Shown in pieces: positions 43,114 to 52,748 of a stretch of 64,000 bases of DNA. The notes under the pieces were generated by a model. The model was given only the letters and a program-made list of their open reading frames with translations, made no database searches and was not told the origin of the DNA. Origin of the DNA: Rhodothalassium salexigens DSM 2132 (lineage in GTDB: Bacteria > Pseudomonadota > Alphaproteobacteria > Sphingomonadales > Rhodothalassiaceae); the NCBI RefSeq assembly GCF_004341375.1, contig NZ_SLXO01000003.1, forward strand, positions 248,001 to 312,000, read 5' to 3'. Position 1 is the stretch's first letter, and each line of letters begins with the position of its first letter. The position numbers and the translations under genes are program-made.

Positions 43114-43649
43114 CGTCGCCGGCTGGCTCGCGCCACCTCAGCCGCGGCTGCTGCCTGCCCGATGCCATGGCGACCGAGCGGGCCGGCGCGTCGCTTGGCC
43201 GGGCCGTGGCGACCGCGTTGGACCGGGCCATGGCCCTGGAGGGGGCGGCTGGGCCCAGTGCGGTGATCGGCCTGACCGGGCCGCTCGGCGCCGGCAAGAC
43301 CTGCTTCGCCCGGGCGTTCGTGCGCGCTTATCTCGGCGACCCCGGCGCCGAGGTGCCAAGCCCCACCTTCACCCTGGTCCAGCACTATGAGCCGCCGGCG
43401 CCCAGCGGTCGGCCGCCGCTGTGGCACGCCGACCTTTACCGCCTGGGCGACCCGGACGAGATCCACGAGTTGGACCTGCTCGGCGCGGGCGAGGCGGCGG
43501 TGGTGCTGGTCGAATGGCCGGACCGGGCCGGGCCCTATTGGCCGGACGACGCGGTCGAGGTGGCGCTCGCCATCGCCGCCGACGACAGCCGGACCCTGAC
43601 GCTGAGCGCGCCGCCGGCCTGGACCGCGCTGCTGGAGGCATTGCCGTGA
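43110..43649 (+). CDS. tsaE: tRNA threonylcarbamoyladenosine biosynthesis ATPase
   Basis: Protein of 179 residues. With TsaB and TsaD it makes t6A37 in ANN-decoding tRNAs. Walker A is GPLGAGKT (57-64), followed by FARAFVRAYL. Then come VPSPTFTLVQHYE and LWHADLYRL (the switch aspartate), and VVLVEWPDRAGPYWP. The 20-residue Cys-containing N-terminal extension is variable; the ATG at 43167 could be the true start, but ATG 43110 overlaps the upstream stop by 4 bp. Confidence 0.9.
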   Translation: MTSPAGSRHLSRGCCLPDAMATERAGASLGRAVATALDRAMALEGAAGPSAVIGLTGPLGAGKTCFARAFVRAYLGDPGAEVPSPTFTLVQHYEPPAPSGRPPLWHADLYRLGDPDEIHELDLLGAGEAAVVLVEWPDRAGPYWPDDAVEVALAIAADDSRTLTLSAPPAWTALLEALP

Positions 43650-44713
43650 CCGACAACCCCGTCGACGCGCCACGCATCGCCCTGCTCGATCGGTTTCTGC
43701 ATGGCCAGGGCTGGGCGGCGGCGGCGCGTGCGCCGATCGCCGGCGACGCCAGCTTCCGCCGCTATTGGCGCCTGACCGACGGCGCGGGCGGCCGGGTCAT
43801 CGTCATGGACGCGCCGCCGGATCGCGAAGACACCCGGCCGTTCGCTGCGCTCGCCGGCCATCTGACCGACCAAGGCTTGAGCGCGCCGCGCGTGCTGGCC
43901 ACCGACCATGACAATGGCTTTCTCTTGTTGGAAGACCTGGGCGACGACACCTTCACCCGCGTGCTGGCCGCAGCGCCCGGGCGCGAGGCGGCCCTTTACG
44001 AGGCGGCGGTGGACACGCTGGTGGCGCTGGGCCGGGCGCCGGCGCCCGAGGCCTTGCCGGTCCCGGGCGACGGCGGCCACCGGCTCGGCGCCTATGACCG
44101 CGCGGCGCTGCTCAGCGAGGCGGCGTTGATGACCGATTGGTACCTGCCCGAACTGGGCCACGGTCCCGACCCGGCCAGCGCACGCGCCGACTTGGCCGGG
44201 CTTCTGGCGCCGCTCATGCCCGCCATGGTCGCCGCCCGGCCGGTCTTGGTGTTGCGCGACTATCATGTGGACAATCTGATGTGGTTGCCCGACCGCGCGG
44301 CACCGGCGGGGGTCGGGCTGCTGGACTTTCAGGACGCGCTTCTGGGCCACCCGGCCTATGACCTGGTGTCGCTGTTGCAGGACGTGCGCCGGCCGATCCC
44401 GGCCGATCTGGAAGAGCGCTTGCTGGCGCGCTACATCGCGGCGAGCGGCGAGGACCCGGCGGCGTTTCGTTTGGCCTATCGGCTGCTCGGCGTGCAGCGC
44501 AACCTGAAGATCGCGGGCATCTTCACCCGCCTATGGCGACGCGACGCCAAGCCGGTCTATCTGCCGCTGATCCCGCGCGCCTGGGCGCTGGTCGCGCGCA
44601 ACCTTGCCGGGCCCGAGACCGCCGCGTTAGAAGCGTGGCTCGATCGGGTTGTGCCACCCGATCGGCGTTCCCGTCCCTTTGTTCCGGATAGTGCCCATGG
44701 TGTCCGCCCCTAG
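43646..44713 (+). CDS. amgK: AmgK-like sugar kinase of the aminoglycoside phosphotransferase fold
   Basis: Protein of 355 residues from GTG 43646 in a GTGA overlap. Kinase-fold motifs are IAGDASFRRYWRL near the start, FLLLEDLGDDTFTRVL, the catalytic loop LVLRDYHVDNLMWLP and the metal motif VGLLDFQDALLGHPAYDLVSLL. Next to a MurU-like nucleotidyltransferase this matches AmgK, which phosphorylates N-acetylmuramate at C1 in the fosfomycin-bypassing peptidoglycan recycling route of Pseudomonas. Assignment rests on the gene pair. Confidence 0.75.
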   Translation: MTDNPVDAPRIALLDRFLHGQGWAAAARAPIAGDASFRRYWRLTDGAGGRVIVMDAPPDREDTRPFAALAGHLTDQGLSAPRVLATDHDNGFLLLEDLGDDTFTRVLAAAPGREAALYEAAVDTLVALGRAPAPEALPVPGDGGHRLGAYDRAALLSEAALMTDWYLPELGHGPDPASARADLAGLLAPLMPAMVAARPVLVLRDYHVDNLMWLPDRAAPAGVGLLDFQDALLGHPAYDLVSLLQDVRRPIPADLEERLLARYIAASGEDPAAFRLAYRLLGVQRNLKIAGIFTRLWRRDAKPVYLPLIPRAWALVARNLAGPETAALEAWLDRVVPPDRRSRPFVPDSAHGVRP

Positions 44714-45557
44714 CCCCGCCCCGACCGCTGCCCAAAGCGCCGCCCCCGGCGCTTCTCCCGGCACTGCCCCAAGTGCTGCTGGGCCGCGGGCGACAGAGAC
44801 CGTCGCCACCACCCGCCCGCGCGAGTTGCGCCCGTCCTTGCGGGTCAAGGTGCCGCCCCGCGCCATGGTGCTGGCCGCCGGGCTCGGCCGGCGCATGCTG
44901 CCGCTGACCGAAACCACGCCCAAGCCGCTGGTCGAGGTGGCCGGCCGGCCGTTGATCGACCGCAGCCTCGACCGGCTGGGCGAGGCGGGCGTCAAGCAGG
45001 CGGTGGTCAATGTCCACCACCATGCGGGCAAGCTTGAAAAGCATCTGGCCCGGCGCAAGGGCCGGCCCGAGGTGATCGTCTCGGACGAGCGCAAGCAATT
45101 GCTCGACAGCGGCGGCGGGGTCGCCCACGCGCTCGACCACTTCAAGGGCAAGCCGTTCTGGGTGGTCAATGGCGACATCGTGTGGCTCGACGGCCTCAAC
45201 AACACCTTCAAGCTGGTGGCCAATTATTGGGACAAGGGCCGCATGGACGCGCTCTTGCTGATCGTCGCTGCGGTCTCGGCCCATGGCTATCGCGGCCAGG
45301 GCGATTTCGACATGGACGCCGACGGCCGGCTCAAGCGCAAGGCCGAACGGACCATCACGCCGTTCGTCTATGGCGGCATCGCGATCCTGTCGCCCAAGCT
45401 GTTCAAGGGCATCGACGACCGGGTGTTTTCACTCAACCGGGTGTTCGACCGGGCCGAGGCGCACGGCCGCCTCTATGGCGTGATGCACGAGGGGCGCTGG
45501 GCCCATGTGGGCACCCCCGACGCGATCGTCGAGGCCGAACGCCGGCTGTTCGCCTGA
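44697..45557 (+). CDS. murU: MurU-like nucleotidyltransferase
   Basis: Protein of 286 residues, starting inside the last 17 bp of the kinase gene. The nucleotidyltransferase fold is shown by AMVLAAGLGRRMLPLTETTPKPLVEVAGRPL, VVNVHHHAGKLEKHL, FWVVNGDIVWLDG and FVYGGIAILSPKLF. It should turn MurNAc-1-phosphate and UTP into UDP-MurNAc. The first 50 residues are an Ala/Pro/Ser-rich, probably disordered extension; a start further in is possible. Confidence 0.78.
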   Translation: MVSAPSPAPTAAQSAAPGASPGTAPSAAGPRATETVATTRPRELRPSLRVKVPPRAMVLAAGLGRRMLPLTETTPKPLVEVAGRPLIDRSLDRLGEAGVKQAVVNVHHHAGKLEKHLARRKGRPEVIVSDERKQLLDSGGGVAHALDHFKGKPFWVVNGDIVWLDGLNNTFKLVANYWDKGRMDALLLIVAAVSAHGYRGQGDFDMDADGRLKRKAERTITPFVYGGIAILSPKLFKGIDDRVFSLNRVFDRAEAHGRLYGVMHEGRWAHVGTPDAIVEAERRLFA

Positions 45558-45612
45558 CCGGCCCCGGCGGCGAGCCGCCGCTCATGGGCCGCTGCCCGAT
45601 GAGGTGTCGCCG

Positions 45613-48600
45613 ATGAGCCACGCTGCGCCCGCCGTCTATACCATCCCCACCGGCGCGGGTTTTCTCGACACGCTGGCCGCCGGGCTGCTGCGCGAGGCCG
45701 GCGGCGATCCGCTGGCGCTTGCCGCCATGACCGTGCTGGTGCCCAACCGGCGCGCGGTGCGCGGCCTGCGCGAGGCGTTGCTGCGCGCCGGCGGCGGCCG
45801 GCCCATGGTGCTGCCGGCCATGCGCCCGGTGGGCGATGTGGACGAAGACGCGCTCGGCTTCGATGCCGCCGTCGCCGACGCCGCGCTCGACCTGGCCCCG
45901 GCGATCGAGCCGACGCGCCGGTTGATCCTGCTGTCGCGGTTGGTCGAGCGTTGGCGTGCCCGCGACGCGGCCGCCGGCGCCCGGACCGAAAACGGCGGCG
46001 GTGCGGTGGCGCCGGCGCAAGCGGTGGACCTGGCGCGCGACCTGGCCGGGCTGATCGACGCGCTGCACACCGAAGGCATCGACGCCGGCGCGTTCAAGCA
46101 TCTGGTGCCCGAGGCCTATGCCAGCCATTGGCAGGTGACGCTGCGGTTTCTCGACCTGGTGACCGAGTTGTGGCCCGCGCTGTTGGCGGCGGAAGGCGCG
46201 CTCGACCCCGCCGCCCGGCGCGACCGGCTGGTGCGCGCGCTGGCCGACGCCTGGCGCGCCGCGCCGCCCGAAGGCCCGGTGATCGCCGCGGGCTCCACCG
46301 GCACCGTGCCGGCGACCGCCGACTTGCTGGGGGTGGTCGCGCGGCTGCCCCGGGGGCGGGTGGTGCTGCCGGGCTTCGACGCCGCCATGGACCGCGACAG
46401 TTGGGACGCCATCGACCCACAGCGCCACCCCGCCGCCGCGCTGCACCCGCAGGCCGCCATGCGCCAGTTGCTCGACCGGCTGGGCGTCGACCGCGCCGAG
46501 GTGCGGCCTTGGCCGCTCGACCCGGCGGCCGAGGCGCGCGCCCGCGCGGTCGCCGGGCGGGTCGAGATGCTGCGCGAGGCGCTGCGCCCGGCCGAGACGG
46601 TGGCCGCCTGGGGCCGGGTGGCGCCCGGTGACGCCGCCGACCCGTTGCCCGGGCTCAGCCGCGTCGACCTGCCCACCCTGCGCGCCGAGGCGGCCTATAT
46701 CGCGCTCGCCCTGCGCGAGGCGTTGGAGACGCCGGGCAAGACCGCCGCGCTGGTCACGCCCGACCGGCGGCTCGGGCGCATGGTGGCGGCCGAATTGCGC
46801 CGCTGGTCGGTGACGATCGACGATTCGGCCGGCGAGCCCTTGGGCGCCACCGTGCCGGGTGTGTTCCTGCGCCTGCTGGTGGATGCGGCGGCCGGCGGTT
46901 TCCGCCCGGTGGCGCTGTTGTCGCTGTTGAAGCATCCCCTGGCCGCCGGCGGCATGGCGCCGGCGCGCTGCCGGGCGTTGGCGCGTGCGCTCGACGCCCG
47001 GGTGCTGCGCGGACCGCGTCCGGTGGCCGGGCTCGCCGCCGTTACCCGGCTGGTCGAGCGCGGCGACCTCGACGACCGCATCCGCGCCGACTGGGCGCGG
47101 GTGGCGGCGATCCTGGCGCCGCTCGAAGCGCTGTTGGCGCGCGGCTCGGTGGCACTGGCGGACCTGGTGGCGACCCATGTGCGGGTTGCCGAGGCGCTGG
47201 CCGCCAGCGATGCCGAGCCCGGCGCCGAGCGGCTTTATGTGGGCGAGGCGGGCCATGTGGCCGCCGACGCGCTGGCGCGGATCGGCGCGGCGGCGGATGC
47301 GCTCGAACCGCTCGCCGGCGACCGCTACCCGGCCTTGTTCACCGCCCTGATCGCCGACGCCACGGTGCGTCCGCGCTTCGGCCGCCACCCGCGGCTGTCG
47401 GTCTGGGGGCCCATCGAGGCGCGCTTGCAGCAGGCCGACCTGATGATTCTGGGCGGGCTCAACGAAGGCTCGTGGCCGCCCGACCCGGGCCACGACCCCT
47501 GGATGAGCCGGCCGATGCGCCACGATCTGGGGCTGCCGGCGCTCGACCGGCGGGTCGGCCAGTCGGCGCACGATTTCGTCGAGGCCGCCGCCGCGCCCGA
47601 GGTGGTGCTGACCCGGGCCGAGAAGGTCGACGGCGCGCCCACGGTGCCGAGCCGCTGGCTGGTGCGCCTGGACGCCATGCTCGGCGGGCTGCCGACCGGC
47701 GACGCCCGGCGCCGCGCCTGGCTCGACGCGCTCGACCGGCCGGCCGCCGTCGTCCCGCTCGACCCGCCGCGCCCGACGCCGCCGCCCGCCGCCCGGCCGG
47801 CCACCCTGTCGGTGACCCAGGTGGAGACCTGGATGCGCGACCCTTATGCGCTCTACGCCCGCAAGGTGTTGGATCTGGCGCCACTCGACGCCCTGGAGGC
47901 CGACCCGCAGGCGTCCGACCGGGGCGTGTTCATGCATGCCGGGCTTGAAGCCTATTTCGCCGGCGTCGGCCCCGACTGGCCCGACGACGCGGCCGCCGGC
48001 CTGATCGAGGCAGGGTGGCGGGCGCTCGACGCCCAGGGGCTCGCCGACCGGCCGGCGGTGGTGCAGTTCTGGTGGCCGCGCTATTGCCAGGTGGCGCGCT
48101 GGATCGACGCCGAGGAACGCCGCCGCCGGGCGGCCGGCCACGCGCCGCTGGTGATCGAGCGCATGGTGGCCCGCGAGGTGCTGCCCGGTTTCACGCTCAA
48201 GGCCAAGGCCGACCGGGTCGACCGGCTGGCCGACGGGCGGCTGGCGATCATCGACTACAAGACCGGCACGCCGCCGACCGACCCGCAACTGGCCGCCGGC
48301 TTCGCGCCGCAATTGCCGCTCGAAGGCTGGCTCGCCCAACTGGGCGCCTTCGGCGGCGTCGACGAGGTGGGCGAACTGGCATTCTGGCATGTGCGCGGCG
48401 GCGACCCGGCGGTGGCGGTCAAGACGGTCAAGAAGCCCGACGAGCGCATCGCTCAGGCGCGCGAGGGGCTGGCCCAACTGGTCGCCGCGTTCCGCGACCC
48501 GGCGATGCCCTACCTGTCGCAGCCCCGGCCCGACCGGGCGCGCGGCCACGATTACGACCATCTGGCCCGGGTCAAGGAATGGCAGGACCGGCTCGACAGC

Positions 48601-48618
48601 CAGGAGGACGCCCCATGA
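45613..48618 (+). CDS. addB: Double-strand break repair protein AddB
   Basis: Protein of 1001 residues, alphaproteobacterial length. It starts YTIPTGAGFLDTLAAGLL and has VLVPNRRAVRGLREALL, the degenerate helicase core. Later come ILGGLNEGSWPPDPGHDPWMSRPM and TLSVTQVETWMRDPYALYARKVL, and the RecB-type nuclease motif at the C-terminus (KADRVDRLADGRLAIIDYKTG). AddB with AddA resects DNA ends for RecA. ATG 45613 gives the homologous start; the 4-bp overlap with addA shows coupling. Confidence 0.93.
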   Translation: MSHAAPAVYTIPTGAGFLDTLAAGLLREAGGDPLALAAMTVLVPNRRAVRGLREALLRAGGGRPMVLPAMRPVGDVDEDALGFDAAVADAALDLAPAIEPTRRLILLSRLVERWRARDAAAGARTENGGGAVAPAQAVDLARDLAGLIDALHTEGIDAGAFKHLVPEAYASHWQVTLRFLDLVTELWPALLAAEGALDPAARRDRLVRALADAWRAAPPEGPVIAAGSTGTVPATADLLGVVARLPRGRVVLPGFDAAMDRDSWDAIDPQRHPAAALHPQAAMRQLLDRLGVDRAEVRPWPLDPAAEARARAVAGRVEMLREALRPAETVAAWGRVAPGDAADPLPGLSRVDLPTLRAEAAYIALALREALETPGKTAALVTPDRRLGRMVAAELRRWSVTIDDSAGEPLGATVPGVFLRLLVDAAAGGFRPVALLSLLKHPLAAGGMAPARCRALARALDARVLRGPRPVAGLAAVTRLVERGDLDDRIRADWARVAAILAPLEALLARGSVALADLVATHVRVAEALAASDAEPGAERLYVGEAGHVAADALARIGAAADALEPLAGDRYPALFTALIADATVRPRFGRHPRLSVWGPIEARLQQADLMILGGLNEGSWPPDPGHDPWMSRPMRHDLGLPALDRRVGQSAHDFVEAAAAPEVVLTRAEKVDGAPTVPSRWLVRLDAMLGGLPTGDARRRAWLDALDRPAAVVPLDPPRPTPPPAARPATLSVTQVETWMRDPYALYARKVLDLAPLDALEADPQASDRGVFMHAGLEAYFAGVGPDWPDDAAAGLIEAGWRALDAQGLADRPAVVQFWWPRYCQVARWIDAEERRRRAAGHAPLVIERMVAREVLPGFTLKAKADRVDRLADGRLAIIDYKTGTPPTDPQLAAGFAPQLPLEGWLAQLGAFGGVDEVGELAFWHVRGGDPAVAVKTVKKPDERIAQAREGLAQLVAAFRDPAMPYLSQPRPDRARGHDYDHLARVKEWQDRLDSQEDAP

Positions 48619-51600
48619 GCGCGCTGACGCCCGAACAGGCGCGTGCCGCCGATCCCGCCGCCAGCGTCTTCGTCTCGGCCTCGGCGGGCACCGGCAAGAC
48701 CCATGTGCTGACCACCCGGCTGGTGCGGCTGTTGCTGGCCGGCACGCCGCCCGGCCGCATCCTGTGCCTGACCTTCACCAAGGCCGGGGCGGCCGAGATG
48801 AAGGACCGGCTTTACAAGGAACTGGGCCAGTGGACCCGGCTCGACGATGCCGGGCTGGCGGCGCGCCTGGCCAAGGCGGTGGGCGCGCCGCCCTCGCCCG
48901 ACGAGATGGCGCGCGCCCGGCGCCTGTTCGCCGAGGTGATCGACCTGCCCGGCGGCTTCCAGGTCCAGACCATCCACAGCTTCTGCCAGTCGCTTTTGGG
49001 GCGCTTCCCGCTCGAAGCCGGCATGGTGCCGCGTTTCGCGCTGATGGACGACGCCGAGGCCGAGGAACTGCGCGCCGCCGCCACCCAGCGGGTGCTCGAA
49101 AGTGCCGGCGTCGACCCGCTCCTGGCCCATGCGCTCGACCATATCGCCACCGGCGAGAGCGAGTTCACCTTCTCGGGCCTGATCGACAGCCTGTTGTTCG
49201 AGCGCGCCGCCCTGCAACGGCTGTTCCGAACCTACGCGGATGACCGGGCGCTGGCCGCCGCCTTGCGCCGGGTCACCGAGGCCGACGAGGTTGCCAGCGA
49301 AACCGCGCTGATCGCTGACGGGCTGGCGCGCATCGGCACCGCCGACCTGACCGCCCTGGCGGCGATTTTCGCCCGCGGCGCGAAGACCGATCAGGCGCGC
49401 GGTGCAGCACTCGCCGCCGCCCTGGGGCCGGCGGACGCGGGCGCTGCCGGTGATGCCGGCGGGGACCCGGCGGCGTGCCTGGCGGCGCTTGACGCGGCGC
49501 TGCTGACCAGCACCGGCGAGCCGCGCAAGACCTTGCTCAGCAAGGGTGCCGCGGGCGCCCGGCCGGACGCCGAGGCGATCGCCGAGCGGGTCTGTCAGGG
49601 GCTGTTGGTGCTGCACGACCGGCTCAAGCGGTGGCGCACCCAGGCCAATAGTGAGGCGCTGTTGCGCGTCGGCCGGGCGATCCTGGCGGCCTATGAGGCG
49701 GACAAGGCGCGCGCCGGCCGGGTCGACTATGACGACCTGATCTTCAACACCGAGGCGCTGCTGACCCGCCCCGGTGTGGCGCCGTGGATTCTCTACAAGC
49801 TCGACGGCGGCATCGACCATATCCTGATCGACGAGGCGCAGGACACCAACCCCGAGCAATGGGGCGTGGTCGCCGCCCTGTGGGCCGAGTTTTTCGCCGG
49901 CGACGGTGCGGCCGACCGGGTGCGCACGGTGTTCGCGGTCGGCGACGAAAAGCAGTCGATCTTCGGCTTTCAACGCGCCGACCCCGAAGAATTCGACCGT
50001 GCGCGGTGTCAGGTGGCGCAACTGGCCCGCGACGGCGGCTATCGCTATGACCAGGTGCCCATGGACCGGTCGTTCCGCTCGGTCGACGCGGTGCTGGCGC
50101 TGGTCGACCGGGTGTTCGCGGGCGAGGCCGGGGTGGGGCTGTCCCATGTGGACGGTGTCATCCGCCACCGGGTCCACCGCGCCGGCCAGGCCGGCCGGGT
50201 CGAGTTGTGGCCGCTGATCCCCAAGCCCAAGGCCGAGCGCGCCGAAAGCTGGGAGACGCCCACCGACCAGCGCGCCGGCGTCGACGCCGAGGCGCGGCTG
50301 GCCGACCGTATCGCGCGCTGGGTGGCCGAGGCGGTGGCGGGTGGCGACCTGCTCGAAGGCCGTGGCCGAACGCTTCGTTACGGCGACGTGATGGTTCTGG
50401 TGCGCCGGCGCACCGGCTTCGTCGACCATCTGGTGCGCGCTTGTCGCGCCCATGGCGTGCCCATGGCCGGCGTCGACCGGTTCCGCCTGACCGAGCCCCT
50501 GGCGGTGCAGGACCTGATGGCGGCGGGGCGGGTGGCGTTGCTGGCCGACGACGACCTGACCCTGGCGGCGTTTCTCAAATCGCCGTTCGTGGGGTTGTCG
50601 GAAGCGGCCTTGTTCGACCTGGCCTATGACCGGGGCGGGGAGAGCCTGGCCGCTCGGCTCGGCGCGCGCGCGGGCGAGCCCGCCTTTGCCGAGGCCGCCG
50701 CAACGGTGGCGCGGTTGCGCGCCCGGGCGGATGCCCTGCGCCCTTATGAGTTCTTCACCGCGTTGCTGGCCGGCGACAGCGGGCGGCGGGCGCTGCGCGG
50801 CCGGCTGGGCCATGAGGTGGACGAGGCCATCGACGAGTTCCTGGCCCGCGCGCAGGAGGACGAACGCCGCCATCCGCCGTCGCTCGAAGGTTTTTTGCAC
50901 CGGCTGGCCGCTACCGATACCGAGCTCAAGCGCGAAAGCGACGCCGGGCGCGACGAGGTGCGGGTGCTGACCGTCCACGGCTCCAAGGGCTTGCAGGCGC
51001 CGGTGGTGTTCCTGCCCGACACCACCGCCGAGCCGCGCGCCGACGACCGCTTGCTGGCGGTGGTACCGCCGGCGCCCGGCGCCGATGTGCCGCTGGTGGT
51101 CTGGCCCGGCCGGCGCGACAATGAGGTGGGCCGGGTCGCCGAGCGGCGCGCGGCGCTGGCCGCCAAGGCCGATCTGGACTATCGCCGGCTGCTCTATGTG
51201 GCGCTGACGCGGGCCGAGGATCGGCTCTATGTTGCCGGCTGGCAGCCGCGCCCCGGCGCCGAACCGGGCCCGACCAGTTGGTATGCGCGCGTCCGCTCGG
51301 CTCTCGCCGGTCTGGATGGGGTGGCCGAGACCGAAGACGGGCGGCTGGTCTATCGCACCGTGCAGCGCAGCCCGGCGCCCACCGCGCCGCCGGCCGCGCC
51401 CGCTGCCGCCGCCGCGCCGCCGGCGCCGGCCTGGCTGCACGCCCCGGCGCCCGACGAGCCGGCGCCGTCGCGGCCGTTGATGCCGTCGCGCCCGGCTGAT
51501 GAGGAACCGGCCGCCGCCAGCCCGCTCGACCGGGCGGGCGAGGCGGTCTATCGGCGCGGCCAGTTGATCCACCGGTGCCTGGAGTTGGTGCCGGAACTGC

Positions 51601-52052
51601 CGGTGGCGGCGCGCGCGGCCGCCGCCCGGGCCTATCTGAGCCAGCCGGCGCACGGGCTTGACGCCGCCACCGTCGACGCCTGGTGGGCCGAGATCGAAGC
51701 CGTGCTCGACGACCCGGCGTTCGCGCCGCTGTTCGGCCCCGGCAGCCGCGCCGAGGTGGCGGTGGCGGGGGTGGTCGATGGCCAGACCATCGCCGGCCGG
51801 GTCGACCGGCTGGCGGTGCTCGACCGGCGGGTGCTGGTGGCCGATTTCAAGACCAACCGGCCGCCGCCCACCGACCCGCGCGACGTGCCGGTCGCCTATC
51901 GCCGGCAGTTGATGCAGTATGCGGCGGCGTTGGCCAGGGTGTTCCCCGACCGGCGCATCGAACCGGTGCTGGTCTGGACCGTGGGGCCGCGGCTGATGCC
52001 GCTCGAACCGCTGGAGCCGGCGGGCTCGCCCGATCTGTTCAACCTGCCGTGA
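48615..52052 (+). CDS. addA: Double-strand break repair helicase-nuclease AddA
   Basis: Protein of 1145 residues. UvrD-type motifs are Walker A ASAGTGKT (22-29), ILCLTFTKAGAAEMKDRLYK, VQTIHSFCQSLLGRFP, the Walker B-type ILIDEAQDTNPEQW, VFAVGDEKQSIFGFQRADP and VRVLTVHGSKGLQAPVVFLP. The RecB nuclease motif is near the end (VDRLAVLDRRVLVADFKTNR). A Pro/Ala-rich linker of about 50 residues separates helicase and nuclease. AddAB replaces RecBCD in this group. Confidence 0.95.
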   Translation: MSALTPEQARAADPAASVFVSASAGTGKTHVLTTRLVRLLLAGTPPGRILCLTFTKAGAAEMKDRLYKELGQWTRLDDAGLAARLAKAVGAPPSPDEMARARRLFAEVIDLPGGFQVQTIHSFCQSLLGRFPLEAGMVPRFALMDDAEAEELRAAATQRVLESAGVDPLLAHALDHIATGESEFTFSGLIDSLLFERAALQRLFRTYADDRALAAALRRVTEADEVASETALIADGLARIGTADLTALAAIFARGAKTDQARGAALAAALGPADAGAAGDAGGDPAACLAALDAALLTSTGEPRKTLLSKGAAGARPDAEAIAERVCQGLLVLHDRLKRWRTQANSEALLRVGRAILAAYEADKARAGRVDYDDLIFNTEALLTRPGVAPWILYKLDGGIDHILIDEAQDTNPEQWGVVAALWAEFFAGDGAADRVRTVFAVGDEKQSIFGFQRADPEEFDRARCQVAQLARDGGYRYDQVPMDRSFRSVDAVLALVDRVFAGEAGVGLSHVDGVIRHRVHRAGQAGRVELWPLIPKPKAERAESWETPTDQRAGVDAEARLADRIARWVAEAVAGGDLLEGRGRTLRYGDVMVLVRRRTGFVDHLVRACRAHGVPMAGVDRFRLTEPLAVQDLMAAGRVALLADDDLTLAAFLKSPFVGLSEAALFDLAYDRGGESLAARLGARAGEPAFAEAAATVARLRARADALRPYEFFTALLAGDSGRRALRGRLGHEVDEAIDEFLARAQEDERRHPPSLEGFLHRLAATDTELKRESDAGRDEVRVLTVHGSKGLQAPVVFLPDTTAEPRADDRLLAVVPPAPGADVPLVVWPGRRDNEVGRVAERRAALAAKADLDYRRLLYVALTRAEDRLYVAGWQPRPGAEPGPTSWYARVRSALAGLDGVAETEDGRLVYRTVQRSPAPTAPPAAPAAAAAPPAPAWLHAPAPDEPAPSRPLMPSRPADEEPAAASPLDRAGEAVYRRGQLIHRCLELVPELPVAARAAAARAYLSQPAHGLDAATVDAWWAEIEAVLDDPAFAPLFGPGSRAEVAVAGVVDGQTIAGRVDRLAVLDRRVLVADFKTNRPPPTDPRDVPVAYRRQLMQYAAALARVFPDRRIEPVLVWTVGPRLMPLEPLEPAGSPDLFNLP

Positions 52053-52259
52053 CAAGAAAAGCGGACCGTTTGTCTCGACTTTTCCGGGCGCGTGCTTGAC
52101 GCTCGGGCATAGCGCTTCTACCTACTGGAACCATGTGCCGCACGACCGGGTCGGACGGCGGTCCGGCTTGCCGCGCCCGACCGCCGGTGCCCGCGCCTGA
52201 CCGCCGGTACCCGTGCCTAACCCCGGTGCCCGTGCTTATTCGAGGAAAGGACCCTCCCC

Positions 52260-52580
52260 ATGGCGACCACCCAGACCAGCGATGCCAGTTTCGAACAAGA
52301 CGTCTTGAAGTCGGACAAGCCGGTGCTTGTGGATTTCTGGGCCGAATGGTGCGGCCCGTGCAAGCAACTGGGCCCGATTCTGGAAGACTTGGCGGCCGAG
52401 CGTTCGGACATCACCGTCACCAAGCTGAACATCGACGACAACCCGCAAAAGCCGGTGGAATTCGGCGTGCGCGGCATTCCCACCATCATGCTGTTCAAGG
52501 ACGGCCAGTTGCAGGCGACCAAGGTGGGGCTGATGCCCAAGGGCGACCTCAACAAGTGGATCGACGACGCCATCGCCTGA
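52260..52580 (+). CDS. trxA: Thioredoxin
   Basis: Protein of 106 residues with active site WCGPC (Cys31, Cys34) in VLVDFWAEWCGPCKQLGPIL, and the cis-Pro region GVRGIPTIMLFKDGQ. General cytoplasmic thiol reductant. AGGAAAGGA precedes the ATG. The addA-trxA neighbourhood is common in alphaproteobacteria. The 207 bp in front of it hold no gene. Confidence 0.95.
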   Translation: MATTQTSDASFEQDVLKSDKPVLVDFWAEWCGPCKQLGPILEDLAAERSDITVTKLNIDDNPQKPVEFGVRGIPTIMLFKDGQLQATKVGLMPKGDLNKWIDDAIA

Positions 52581-52748
52581 TCGGCTAGGCTTTTTTAAGC
52601 CGTAATCCGTATCGTTTGGCGGGCCCGCAGGCGCGCCATCCACCGCTCGCCCCGCTGCCGTCCGGCCGTGGGGCGAGATGTTTTTCGGCCACCGCGCGGT
52701 CGACGCGCGGTGTCGGCCGTCGGTTTTAGAACGAGAGGAAAGCGTCCC

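Noticed and set aside
45433-52055. Two frames of over 1000 codons on the minus strand opposite addB and addA
   Set aside because: Same compositional effect. The sense strand has complete helicase and nuclease motifs.
52585-52605. Possible terminator after trxA (GGCTT TTTT AAGCC)
   Set aside because: Only a 5-bp stem with the T-run in the loop and no following T-run on either strand.
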